Assembly (NCBI GenBank): GCA_965651815.1
Contig: CBFGTJ010000012.1
Span: 1 to 33,035 of the forward strand
DNA: 33,035 nt
Origin: CBFGTJ01 sp965651815
Lineage (GTDB): Bacteria > Actinomycetota > Acidimicrobiia > Acidimicrobiales > Microtrichaceae
Direction of reading: 5' to 3'
Shown: positions 6,887-14,928 of the stretch, one piece after another
How the letters are laid out: every line of letters starts with the position of its first letter
How positions within the stretch are numbered: position 1 is the first letter of the stretch
The notes under the pieces: generated by a model
The model's database searches: none
Told to the model about the DNA's origin: nothing
What the model saw: the letters and a program-made list of their open reading frames with translations, nothing else
Program-made: the position numbers and the translations under genes

Positions 6887-8281
6887 TCAGCCGCCGAACG
6901 GCAGGCCGGGGTGGCCGAGCACCCCGAGCGGGTCGAACAGCTGCTTCATGCCCTCGACGAGCGCGCGGGTCGCCGGCGGCACCGTCGCTCGCCACCAGTC
7001 GGCGTTCACCGGACCGATCCCGTGCTCCGCGCTGAACGACCCGCCGAACTCCCGCACGGCCAGGCCGAGCACCAGCTCGCGGACCGCGGCGACCTCCTCG
7101 GCGCCCGCCCCGTCCGGCAGGACGACGTTGCAGTGGACCCCGCCGTCGCCCCAGTGCCCGAAGTCCGCGACGATCGCACCGGGGAACCGCTCCGCCACCC
7201 GCTCCCGTGCCACGCGGCGGAACCGGGGGAGCGCGGGTCGGGGCACCGACACGTCGGAGCCGACGACGGTGCCGAGCCGCCGCAGCCCCTCGCTGATGCC
7301 GTGGCGGGGCAGCCACGCCCGGCCGGCGTCCGCGACGACCGCGTCCTCGAGCAGTCCGGCGTCGAACAGGTCGGCGAGGGCCTCGACGAGGCGGTCCTCC
7401 ACGTCCGCGCGCCCGGACAGCTCGACGAGCACCGCGAGCTCGGGTTCGCGCTCGCCGAAGGGTCGGGCGGCGTCGCTGAGCGGCAGCCCCGCGGCGAGCG
7501 CCTCCCGGGACACGACCTCGAACGCCTCGAGCCACGTGCCGTACCCGCGCTCGAGCAGCAGCAGCGCCTCGAGCGCCTGGTCGTCGCCCACGGGGATCAC
7601 CCAGGCGCACGCCCGGGCCGCCGGCAGCGCCTCGAGCTCGACGGCGACGTCGGTGATGATCCCGAACGCGCCGGAGGACCCGACGAACGCCTGCGACAGC
7701 GACGGCCCGTTGTTGTGCTTGCGCAGCGTCGTCAGCTCATCGACCACCGTGCAGCCCTCGTCCGCGACCACGGCGCGCACGCCCAGCACGTGGCGGCGGA
7801 CGTCACCGTGCCGCAGCATGCGGGCGCCGCCCGTGTTGGTGGCGACCATGCCGCCGATGGACGGGTCCGCGCCGAGGTCGATCGGCAGCGTGAGCCCGTG
7901 CGGCGCGGCGGCCGCCTCGAGGGCGGAGAGGCGGGTGCCGGCACCGACCACCGCGGCACGGTCCACCGGGTCGACCCGCAGGTCGCCGGCCAGTCGGTCG
8001 GTGCTGACCACCACCGTGGCGGGGCCGCCGGTCGGCGGCGGGGTGGAGGCGGCGACCAGGCCGGTGTTCGCACCCTGCGGGAGGAGGCGCTGGCGGTGGC
8101 GGCGTGCCCAGCGCACCACCTCCCGGACCTCCTCGACCGAGGAGGGACGCACGACCGCCGGGGTCGCGCCGCGGGGTCCCCGGAACGGCTCGGTGTGGCG
8201 GGCGAGGTCGATCGGGTCCGTGAGCAGCGCGGCCGGACCGAGCACCTCCTCGAGCTCGTCCAGCGGGTCCTTGCTCGGCAT
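6887..8281 (-). CDS. FAD-binding D-2-hydroxyacid dehydrogenase (D-lactate/D-2-hydroxyglutarate/GlcD family)
   Basis: This 464-residue enzyme of the VAO/PCMH flavoprotein superfamily oxidises a D-2-hydroxyacid to a 2-oxoacid. The FAD-binding half shows LLPQGANTGLV, then the PSIGGMVATNTGGARMLRHG block where FAD binds. The C-terminal half shows GHWGDGGVHCNV (the metal-ligand motif of D-2-hydroxyglutarate and D-lactate dehydrogenases) and the terminal SFSAEHGIG motif. The exact substrate is unsettled; the HWGDG motif favours D-2-hydroxyglutarate or D-lactate. ATG 8281 is chosen; GTG 8287 would add two residues. It is divergent from the sulfatase with only 39 nt between start codons. Confidence 0.9.
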   Translation of the reverse strand: MPSKDPLDELEEVLGPAALLTDPIDLARHTEPFRGPRGATPAVVRPSSVEEVREVVRWARRHRQRLLPQGANTGLVAASTPPPTGGPATVVVSTDRLAGDLRVDPVDRAAVVGAGTRLSALEAAAAPHGLTLPIDLGADPSIGGMVATNTGGARMLRHGDVRRHVLGVRAVVADEGCTVVDELTTLRKHNNGPSLSQAFVGSSGAFGIITDVAVELEALPAARACAWVIPVGDDQALEALLLLERGYGTWLEAFEVVSREALAAGLPLSDAARPFGEREPELAVLVELSGRADVEDRLVEALADLFDAGLLEDAVVADAGRAWLPRHGISEGLRRLGTVVGSDVSVPRPALPRFRRVARERVAERFPGAIVADFGHWGDGGVHCNVVLPDGAGAEEVAAVRELVLGLAVREFGGSFSAEHGIGPVNADWWRATVPPATRALVEGMKQLFDPLGVLGHPGLPFGG

Positions 8282-8287
8282 GGACAC

Positions 8288-8293
8288 ATGATG
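8288..8293 (-). promoter_or_regulatory. -10-like CATCAT of the FAD dehydrogenase
   Basis: CATCAT on the minus strand ends 6 nt before ATG 8281. It is a weaker match than others here but shows the same spacing. It lies within the 39-nt divergent gap. Confidence 0.35.
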
Positions 8294-8306
8294 CTGGACC
8301 CGTGGG

Positions 8307-8312
8307 TACGCT
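8307..8312 (+). promoter_or_regulatory. -10-like TACGCT of the sulfatase
   Basis: TACGCT ends 8 nt before GTG 8321 with no Shine-Dalgarno. Its -35 region would fall inside the opposite promoter at about 8284-8289. Confidence 0.5.
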
Positions 8313-8320
8313 GCCGCAGC

Positions 8321-10684
8321 GTGACGGGACCGAGGGGGACGAGCGACGACGGCGCGCCCGGGGGCACCGGCACCGAGGATCCCCTGGCGCCGTACAGCGG
8401 GTTCGGTGGCACGGTGGGGCGGGTGTTCGCCACCTCCGAGCCGTGGTGGCGACCCGAGCCGCAGCGGCGCGAGGGGGCGCCGAACATCGTCGTGGTGATG
8501 TGCGACGACCTGGGCTACTCGGACCTCGGCTGCTACGGGTCCGAGATCCCGACCCCGAACGTCGACCGCCTCGCGGCCGAGGGGGTGCAGTACGTCGACT
8601 ACCACGCCACCCCGATGTGCTCGCCGACGCGGGCGTCGCTGCTGACCGGGCTCGAGGCGCACCGCGCCGGCGTCGGGCACGTGGCGCACTCCGACCCGGG
8701 CTTCCCGGGCTACGCGATGGAGCTCACGCCGTTCGCGCCGACGCTGCCGGAGGTGCTGCGCTCCGGCGGCTACCAGACGCTGATGGTCGGCAAGTGGCAC
8801 CTCAGCCGGGACAGCCAGACCAACGACGCCGGCGACCGATCGTCCTGGCCGCTGCAGAAGGGCTTCGACCGGTACTTCGGGTTCCTCGACGGGTTCACGA
8901 ACCTGCACCACCCGCACCGCCTGATCGAGGACAACCACGCGGTCGACGTCGACTCGTACCCGGACGGCTACTACCTCACCGACGACCTGACCGACCGGGC
9001 GATTCGGATGATCAGGGAGTGCAAGGCGTCCGACCCCGGCAAGCCGTTCTTCCTGTACCTCGCGCACGGCGCGGTCCACGCGCCGCTGCACGCGAAGCGG
9101 CCCGACATCGAGCGCCACGCCGACGCGTACCACGAGGGTTGGGACGTGGCGCGGCGCCGGCGGTACGAGCGGCAGCTGGAGCTCGGGGTGCTGCCGCCCC
9201 ACACCGAGCTCGCGCCGCGCAACGCGGAGCCGGGGGACGAGGTCCCGGCGTGGGACGGCCTCGACCCGGACCGCAAGCGGCTCTTCGCCCGCTACATGGC
9301 CATCTACGCGGCGATGGTCGACAACGTCGACCAGAACGTCGGGCGCCTGCGCGCCGCGCTCGAGGAGATGGGCGAGTGGGACAACACCCTGTTCATCTTC
9401 ACCTCCGACAACGGCGGGTCCCGGGAAGGCGAGCTCGACGGGACCAGCGCCTACCTGCGCACGCTCCACTTCGGGCGCACCGGCGCGGAGGAGCCGTTCG
9501 AGGAGGACCTCTCCCGCATCGACGAGATGGGCGGGCCGACCACGTTCCCGCACTACCCCCGCGGCTGGGCGATGGTCTCCAACACCCCGTTCCGCCTGTA
9601 CAAGATCAACACGCACCGTGGCGGGCACTCGGTGCCGATGATCGTGTCGTGGCCGGCGGGGGGCGTGCCGGGCGGTGAGCGTCGCGACCAGTTCGTCCAC
9701 GTGAGCGACCTGATGCCGACGCTGTGCTCGATCGCCGGGATCGAGCGCCCCGACACCTGGCGGGGCCGACCGGCGCTGCCGCTGCTCGGCGAGGACCTCT
9801 CCGCCACCCTGTTCGACGCCGCCGCCCCCGGGCGCGCCGGTGACCTCATGGTCGAGAACGAGGGGCACCGCGGCTACCGGCGCGGCAACTGGGAGGCGGT
9901 CACCCGCCACGAGCCCCGCACCCCGTTCTCCGAGGACCGCTGGGAGCTCTACGACATGGCGTCGGACCCGTCGCAGGTGCGGGACCTCGCCGAGCACCAG
10001 CCGCAGCTGCTCTCCGAGATGATCGCCGCGTGGGAGGAGTCCGCGTGGGCCAACCAGGTCTTCCCGCTCGACGAGGGCACCGGCTACCGCTACCTGCTGC
10101 GACCCCCGTGGGTCGAGCGCTACGACCAGCCGGTGGTGCTGCACCGCGACACCCCGGCGCTGGACCGGTGGCGCTCGCAGCGCCTCATCCTGTGGCGTGA
10201 CGTCACGATCACCGCCCGGGTCACCACGGCCCCGGGCGACGCCGGGGTGCTCGTCGCGCACGGCGACCAGGGAGGCGGCTACGCCCTCTACCTCGACACC
10301 ACCGGCGAGCTGGTGGCGGTGCACAACGGCTACGGGCTCGAGCGCGAGCTGCGCGGGCCGGTGGTGGACCCGGGCGACCACGAGCTCGAGCTGCGCATCA
10401 CCTGCCCGGGCGGGGACCGGTGGGACCTGGCCCTCGCGGTCGACGGTGCCGAGGTGGCGAGCGCCGAGGGCTTCCGGCTGCTGATGGCGATGGCCCCGTT
10501 CCAGGGGATCGACGTGGGCATCGACCGTCGCTCCCCGGTGAGCTGGGAGCTGTACCAGCGGCACGGCAACTTCCCGTTCTCCGGACAGCTGCACGAGGTG
10601 CGCTACCAGCCGGGCGAGCCGGCGCCGGACAGCCCGAACAACTTCCTCGAGCTGCTGCGGGAGTGGGGCCGGACCTTCGAGTGA
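8321..10684 (+). CDS. Arylsulfatase (FGly-type)
   Basis: This 787-residue sulfatase hydrolyses sulfate esters using formylglycine made from C100 in the motif C-S-P-T-R-A-S. Calcium-ligand aspartates are in VVVMCDDLGYSD (near residue 60), and LMVGKWHL and FTSDNGGS blocks complete the alkaline-phosphatase-like fold. The last ~220 residues form a beta-rich domain (from about residue 590) typical of the long actinobacterial AtsA/AtsD-like enzymes, which as I recall are of similar length. There is no signal peptide, so it is probably cytoplasmic. A formylglycine-generating enzyme must be encoded elsewhere; none is in this window. GTG 8321 is preferred because the frame upstream is antisense to the FAD gene. 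Confidence 0.93.
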   Translation: MTGPRGTSDDGAPGGTGTEDPLAPYSGFGGTVGRVFATSEPWWRPEPQRREGAPNIVVVMCDDLGYSDLGCYGSEIPTPNVDRLAAEGVQYVDYHATPMCSPTRASLLTGLEAHRAGVGHVAHSDPGFPGYAMELTPFAPTLPEVLRSGGYQTLMVGKWHLSRDSQTNDAGDRSSWPLQKGFDRYFGFLDGFTNLHHPHRLIEDNHAVDVDSYPDGYYLTDDLTDRAIRMIRECKASDPGKPFFLYLAHGAVHAPLHAKRPDIERHADAYHEGWDVARRRRYERQLELGVLPPHTELAPRNAEPGDEVPAWDGLDPDRKRLFARYMAIYAAMVDNVDQNVGRLRAALEEMGEWDNTLFIFTSDNGGSREGELDGTSAYLRTLHFGRTGAEEPFEEDLSRIDEMGGPTTFPHYPRGWAMVSNTPFRLYKINTHRGGHSVPMIVSWPAGGVPGGERRDQFVHVSDLMPTLCSIAGIERPDTWRGRPALPLLGEDLSATLFDAAAPGRAGDLMVENEGHRGYRRGNWEAVTRHEPRTPFSEDRWELYDMASDPSQVRDLAEHQPQLLSEMIAAWEESAWANQVFPLDEGTGYRYLLRPPWVERYDQPVVLHRDTPALDRWRSQRLILWRDVTITARVTTAPGDAGVLVAHGDQGGGYALYLDTTGELVAVHNGYGLERELRGPVVDPGDHELELRITCPGGDRWDLALAVDGAEVASAEGFRLLMAMAPFQGIDVGIDRRSPVSWELYQRHGNFPFSGQLHEVRYQPGEPAPDSPNNFLELLREWGRTFE

Positions 10685-10725
10685 CGGCGGCGGGCCGACT
10701 CCGCCCGGCGCAGCTCGGTCACGCG

Positions 10726-10775
10726 CGTTCTCATCGCAGTGTGCGCGACATGCCGCGCAGGCTGCGACGAGAACG
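10726..10775. terminator. Large imperfect hairpin after the sulfatase gene
   Basis: Arms 10726-10747 and 10754-10775 (22 nt each) pair with one A-C mismatch, one wobble and one G-G mismatch around a 6-nt loop. It lies between the convergent sulfatase and the gene ending at 10793 and lacks a T-run. It is probably a bidirectional terminator or mRNA 3'-end stabiliser. Confidence 0.5.
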
Positions 10776-10792
10776 AGCGAACCGGCCCGGGG

Positions 10793-11770
10793 TCAGCGGC
10801 GCGACTCGATCGTGCTGAGCACCTCGCGGGCCCGGCGGTCGAACAGGCGGGTGCGTGGGATGACCCCCAGCGAGATCCATCCGCCGTCGCCGGACCGCCA
10901 CTCCGCCTCCCACAGCACGGTGACGGTGCCGACCCACGCCGCCGGGCGGTCGTCGTCGGCCTGTCGCGGCGACGCGCTGGCGGTGCGGTAGCGCACGACG
11001 CAGGCGCCCGGCGCCGACGCCTGCACGGACGCGGGCACCCGCGACCGCGGCGCGAACGGCGTGCCGGGCCCGTCGCAGATGACCGGCTGGCCCGTCGGGT
11101 CACCGCTCATCACCCGCATCCCGACCGGGCGGGCGCGCACGGTCGCGGTCACCCCGTCGACCGACAGGCTCGCCTCCACCGGTCGCCAACCCCGCTCGGG
11201 GATGGCGACGAACACGGGCTGGCCGAGGGGCACCGCGACCTCCGGCGGCGGGTTCCACGTGGGGTCCGGCACGGGCAGGCGCGTGATCATCTGGCGGTGG
11301 AGGCGGCGCACGGTGCCCTCGATGCCGGGGCTGTCGGCGGCGGGGACGAAGCGCAGGTCGACCGCGGTGCCGCGGCACACGCGCGCCTGGAGGTCACCGT
11401 CGGGGAGGGTGCCGAGCGCGAGGTGTGCGCGGACCGCGTCGAGCACGGGGTGCGCGCCGTCGGCGAGCACGCGGCGTGAGGAGGCCGCGGCGAGCCACTC
11501 GATCTGCGCGTCCGTCATCGTGACCCACCGGCACCGCGGGGCGACGCCACGCCGGGCGGGCACGCGTGCGCCCAGCCGCCACCCGATGATCGTGGTGACG
11601 ATGTCGCCCCGGCCCACCACCCGCGAGCTGGCCCCGCCGTCGCTCGCGGCCGCCACCGTCGCCGCGCCCGGCCCGACGCCCCACGCCGTCGCAGCGGACA
11701 CGACGAGCACGCCCGCGCAGAGCAGCGCGGCGACCCGCCCGCTCACCGACCAGCCCCCTCGCCGGCTCAC
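10793..11770 (-). CDS. Hypothetical exported or membrane-anchored protein
   Basis: I do not recognise this protein. It has 325 residues with one N-terminal hydrophobic segment (about residues 12-35, VAALLCAGVLVVSAATAWG), consistent with a signal peptide or anchor, and a largely extracytoplasmic remainder with Cys residues in ARVCRG and APGACVVRY. GTG 11770 overlaps the stop of the upstream gene (GTGA), so translation is probably coupled. A second GTG with an identical Shine-Dalgarno lies exactly 24 nt downstream (11746) because of a tandem duplication; either could be used. The two genes probably form one transcript. Confidence 0.75.
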   Translation of the reverse strand: MSRRGGWSVSGRVAALLCAGVLVVSAATAWGVGPGAATVAAASDGGASSRVVGRGDIVTTIIGWRLGARVPARRGVAPRCRWVTMTDAQIEWLAAASSRRVLADGAHPVLDAVRAHLALGTLPDGDLQARVCRGTAVDLRFVPAADSPGIEGTVRRLHRQMITRLPVPDPTWNPPPEVAVPLGQPVFVAIPERGWRPVEASLSVDGVTATVRARPVGMRVMSGDPTGQPVICDGPGTPFAPRSRVPASVQASAPGACVVRYRTASASPRQADDDRPAAWVGTVTVLWEAEWRSGDGGWISLGVIPRTRLFDRRAREVLSTIESRR

Positions 11771-11788
11771 CGACCAGCCCCCTCGCCG
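11741..11788. repeat. 24-bp tandem duplication carrying a Shine-Dalgarno and GTG start
   Basis: Two identical 24-bp copies (11741-11764 and 11765-11788) each hold, on the minus strand, GAGGGGG, a spacer and a GTGA. The copy number is in frame (8 codons). The distal copy holds the stop of the upstream gene and the proposed start of the downstream gene. Confidence 0.9.
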
Positions 11789-12558
11789 GCGGCGGCCACC
11801 TCCGCCGGGCACGGGTCGGGCGAGCCCGGCTCCAGCAGCGTGAGGTCGAGCTGGTCCAGCGCCTCGAGCGCCCAGTGCCCGCCGAGGTCGCGCAGCTGTC
11901 CGGTGCCGTGGGAGTGGGCGACGGCGTCGTCGACGATCTCGCCGGTGTCGGCGTCGATGCCGATCCCCGGCGACCAGCCGCACCACGTGAACGAGATGGC
12001 GCCCGCCACGGGCGGCTCGATCCGCAGCGCCCGGTGGCGGTACGACAGCCCGTGGGCGGCGGGCAGCACGACCACACCCTCCTCGCGCTGGCGGCGCACC
12101 AGCTCGGCGGGCACGTCCACCCACAGCCAGGAGCCGGGCACGACGGCGGCGTCCCAGGCCTCGCGCTGGGGTGTGCCCTCCGCGGTGCGCGCCACGGGGT
12201 CGACCGCCAGGTCGGTGAGCACGGTGGCGTAGCGCAGCAGCGCGCCGTCGACGAGCTCGCGCCACGTGGCGGGCTCCTCGGCGGCGCGCTCCGTCGGCGA
12301 GGGGATCGGGGACGGGGGAGCGGTGCTGCTGTCCGTCGCGTCGTCCCCAGGGTCCGTCGCCGCCGGGCCGACCCGCGCCTCGGTCAGGCCCTCGACCTCG
12401 ACGGGCCCCACCCCGCTCGGCGAGACCGTGTCGCCGCCGTCACCACGCGCGCACGCCCCGAGCGCCACCGCGGCGACGACGCTCGCCGCCAGCACCGTGC
12501 CCGCCACCGTCAAACTCGAGCGCCGGCGCCCACTCCGTCCGCACCTCGTCGCCCACAT
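11767..12558 (-). CDS. Hypothetical lipoprotein
   Basis: I do not recognise this 263-residue protein beyond its N-terminus: Arg-rich, then VAGTVLAASVVAAVALGAC, whose ALGAC is a good lipobox near residue 35. An acidic Ser/Thr/Pro-rich spacer (about 45-90) leads to a folded domain with Trp/Cys-rich segments such as SFTWCGWSPGIGIDADTGEI and a final Cys. It is expected to be lipid-anchored outside the cytoplasmic membrane. Its stop overlaps the start of the next gene, which also encodes an exported protein, so the two may work together at the envelope. ATG 12558 has no clear Shine-Dalgarno; a weak -10-like GAGACT ends 8 nt upstream. Confidence 0.75.
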   Translation of the reverse strand: MWATRCGRSGRRRSSLTVAGTVLAASVVAAVALGACARGDGGDTVSPSGVGPVEVEGLTEARVGPAATDPGDDATDSSTAPPSPIPSPTERAAEEPATWRELVDGALLRYATVLTDLAVDPVARTAEGTPQREAWDAAVVPGSWLWVDVPAELVRRQREEGVVVLPAAHGLSYRHRALRIEPPVAGAISFTWCGWSPGIGIDADTGEIVDDAVAHSHGTGQLRDLGGHWALEALDQLDLTLLEPGSPDPCPAEVAAAGEGAGR

Positions 12559-12745
12559 GGCCCGGCAGTCTCGCGCAGGAAAGACCCTGAAACAACATGA
12601 AATGGGATGAAGCCGTCAGGGGTCGTCCGCGCACCGACCGGCGTCCGAACCCGGGGATCACGTGCGCCCCCGAGTGCTGATCGCTACCGTGAACCCTTGT
12701 GATGCCGCACGAAACGTGCGTGCGGTGCCGGGAGCGAGGAGGACC

Positions 12746-12934
12746 ATGCCGCCGCAGAGCGCAGAGTGGCTGACGCCAGCCGCGCGCCGTGAGATCCAAG
12801 GCCGCTTCCGCCAATGGCGTGATCAGCCGGCCTCGTCGGAGGTGCTGCGCCGCATGGCCAATGGCGGCGAGGGCTTCCGGGATCCCGTCGAGGTTGCGCA
12901 CGAAGCGTTCGAGCAGCTCGAACGCTCGGGTTGA
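12746..12934 (+). CDS. Small hypothetical protein, first of a coupled pair
   Basis: I do not recognise this 62-residue, probably helical soluble protein (MPPQSAEWLTPAARREI at the N-terminus). ATG 12746 is chosen because a strong GAGGAGG sits 5 nt upstream; the frame is open further upstream but has no better start. A possible -10, TACCGT, lies at 12685-12690. By hand count 13 of 62 codons end in A or T, far more than in neighbouring genes, which suggests a different origin. Its stop overlaps the TTG start of the next frame (TTGA). The small size and coupling recall toxin-antitoxin or other two-gene modules, but no motif supports that. Confidence 0.6.
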   Translation: MPPQSAEWLTPAARREIQGRFRQWRDQPASSEVLRRMANGGEGFRDPVEVAHEAFEQLERSG

Positions 12935-13245
12935 GCTGGTCCGTCGACGGACTCCAGGCGGCCATCAAGGCGTGGGCCAGGTCGGGGACGCCGATGTCAC
13001 CCGCCGAGTACTCGGCACTCGTGTACGAGTGGGCTCGCGACCTACGTGACGTCGGTCCGTTCGAACCCAACTACGCCACGCTGGTGTACCTCGACGATTC
13101 CGATCCCGCGGCGGCGGAGGTCGTGCACGTCCTCGACGGCTCTCGCCTCGACCCTGTGATGATCCAGATGGTCGCGAACGAGGCCACGCGACGGGTCGCC
13201 GTCGTGTACGTGGGCCGCGGGCCCTCGGAGCCACCTGCCGGATAG
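12931..13245 (+). CDS. Hypothetical protein, second of a coupled pair
   Basis: I do not recognise this 104-residue protein. It starts with TTG in a 4-nt overlap with the stop of the preceding gene; ATG 12994 is an alternative start. The sequence is mixed alpha/beta (LQAAIKAWARSG; YATLVYLDDSDPAAAEVVHV; RRVAVVYVGRG) with no signal peptide or membrane segment. By hand count 16 of 104 codons end in A or T, more than in neighbouring genes. The two genes probably act together and may have been acquired together. Confidence 0.6.
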   Translation: MSWSVDGLQAAIKAWARSGTPMSPAEYSALVYEWARDLRDVGPFEPNYATLVYLDDSDPAAAEVVHVLDGSRLDPVMIQMVANEATRRVAVVYVGRGPSEPPAG

Positions 13246-13311
13246 GGCGACGACGCTCGCACCCCGGACCCCCCGTTCGCGCCGGATGGCGCTGGGGCCG
13301 TGCCCCGCCGG

Positions 13312-13317
13312 TAGCTT
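13312..13317 (+). promoter_or_regulatory. -10-like TAGCTT upstream of the FGGY kinase
   Basis: TAGCTT lies 33 nt before GTG 13351, leaving a short leader that contains the GGAGG Shine-Dalgarno. This is a leadered arrangement. Confidence 0.35.
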
Positions 13318-13350
13318 GCGGTCCGCCAGTTGGCGAGGACCGGAGGATCC

Positions 13351-14928
13351 GTGACCGACCACGTGCTCACCATCGACCTCGGCACCTCGGGGCCGAAGAC
13401 CGCGGTGTTCACACTCGACGGCGAGTACCTCGACGGCGAGTTCGAGCCGGTGCCGCTGCTGCTCTCCGAGGGCGGGGGAGCGGAGCAGCGCCCCGCCGAC
13501 TGGTGGGCGGGGATCGTCGCCGGGGTGACGCGCCTGCGCGAGCGGGGTGCGATCCCCGAGGGCGGGTTCGCCGCGATCTCGGTCACCTCCCAGTGGTCCG
13601 GGACGGTCGCGATCGACGCGGACGGCGAGCCCGTCTGCAACGCGGTGATCTGGATGGACTCCCGCGGCGCGCCTGACGTCGCACGCCTGGTCGGGGGACC
13701 GGTGAAGGTGCAGGGCTACGACCCGCGCAAGCTGCGCCGCTGGATCGCGCTGACCGGTGGGGTCCCGTCGCTGTCCGGCAAGGACCCGGTCGCTCACATC
13801 CACTGGCTGCGCCGCGCCCGGCCCGAGCTGAACGCCGTGACCGCGATGTACCTGGAGCCGAAGGACTGGCTGAACCTGCGGCTCACCGGCGTGGCCGCCG
13901 CCACCTACGACTCGATCGTGATGACGTGGGTGACCGACAACCGCGACCCGTCCCACGTGCGTTACAGCGACGAGCTGCTCGCGCTGGCCGGCATCCGCAG
14001 GGAGTGGATGCCCGATCTCGTGCCGGCGACGTCCGTGGTCGGGTTCCTCACCCCCTCCGCCGCGGCCGACCTGGGGCTCGTGCCCGGCACCCCGGTGATC
14101 GGCGGCACCCCGGACGTGCAGTCCGCCGCGGTCGGCTCCGGCGCGGTGCGCGACGGCGAGGGCCACCTGTACCTGGGCACCTCGTCGTGGCTCTCCTGCC
14201 ACGTCCCCTACAAGAAGACCGACGCGATCCGCGGCGTGGCGTCCCTGCCGAGCCCGCTGCCGGGCCGGTACTTCGTCGCCGACGAGCAGGAGACCGCCGG
14301 CGCGTGCCTGAACTGGCTGCGCGACCAGGTCCTCCACCCCGACGACGAGCTCGGCGGCGGCCCCGCCCCCGACGACGTGTACGCCCGCATCGACCGGCTC
14401 GCCGACTCCCGCCCGCCCGGCGCCAACGGTGTCATCTTCACGCCGTGGCTCAACGGCGAGCGGACCCCGGTCGACGACCACACGATCCGCGGCGGGTGGC
14501 ACAACCTGTCGCTGCGCAACGACCGCGCCGACATGGTCCGGGCGGTGCTCGAGGGCGTGGCCTTCAACTCGCGGTGGCTGCTCGAGGCCGTGGAGCGCTT
14601 CACCGGCGGGCCCTTCCCGTGGCTCAACGTCGTCGGCGGCGGCGGGAGCTCCGCGGTGTGGGCGCAGATCCACGCGGACGTGCTCGACCGGCCGATCCGG
14701 CGCGTCGAGCACCCCATCCGGGCCAACGCGCGCGGCGCGGCGCTGCTGGCCGGCGTCGCACTCGGCGCGGTCGACCCCGACGAGCTCGGCGACCGGGTGA
14801 AGGTCGTCGAGACGCACCACCCCGACCCCGCGAACCGCGCCACCTACGACCGGCTCTACGCCTCGTACCGCTCGATCTACAAGCAGAACCGCTCGATCCA
14901 CCGTCGCCTCAACGGTGGTCGCCACTGA
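13351..14928 (+). CDS. FGGY-family carbohydrate kinase (xylulokinase-like)
   Basis: This ATP-dependent sugar or polyol kinase has 525 residues and the two-domain FGGY fold. The N-terminal phosphate loop is in LTIDLGTSGPKTAVF; the probable catalytic base is D255 in VIGGTPDVQSAAVGSG; the ATP-site region includes LYLGTSSWLS and VVGGGGSSAVWAQIHADVL. Substrates in this family (xylulose, glycerol, gluconate, erythritol and others) cannot be separated by eye. It is monocistronic as far as seen, with no sugar transporter or isomerase beside it, so the pathway is unclear. GTG 13351 follows GGAGG at good spacing; the open frame to TTG 13330 lacks one. Confidence 0.9.
   Translation: MTDHVLTIDLGTSGPKTAVFTLDGEYLDGEFEPVPLLLSEGGGAEQRPADWWAGIVAGVTRLRERGAIPEGGFAAISVTSQWSGTVAIDADGEPVCNAVIWMDSRGAPDVARLVGGPVKVQGYDPRKLRRWIALTGGVPSLSGKDPVAHIHWLRRARPELNAVTAMYLEPKDWLNLRLTGVAAATYDSIVMTWVTDNRDPSHVRYSDELLALAGIRREWMPDLVPATSVVGFLTPSAAADLGLVPGTPVIGGTPDVQSAAVGSGAVRDGEGHLYLGTSSWLSCHVPYKKTDAIRGVASLPSPLPGRYFVADEQETAGACLNWLRDQVLHPDDELGGGPAPDDVYARIDRLADSRPPGANGVIFTPWLNGERTPVDDHTIRGGWHNLSLRNDRADMVRAVLEGVAFNSRWLLEAVERFTGGPFPWLNVVGGGGSSAVWAQIHADVLDRPIRRVEHPIRANARGAALLAGVALGAVDPDELGDRVKVVETHHPDPANRATYDRLYASYRSIYKQNRSIHRRLNGGRH

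Noticed and set aside
6887..10594. Very long minus-strand open frame antisense to the sulfatase
   Set aside because: Only 6887-8281 shows protein-family motifs; the rest mirrors the sulfatase gene. Long antisense frames are common at this GC content.
12699..12773. 24-codon frame starting GTG 12699, 8 nt after a TACCGT
   Set aside because: It has no leader-peptide codon bias or terminator; the SD-led ATG 12746 in another frame is better supported.
13042..14925. Long minus-strand frame antisense to the FGGY kinase
   Set aside because: It has no recognisable motif and shadows a gene with clear kinase features.
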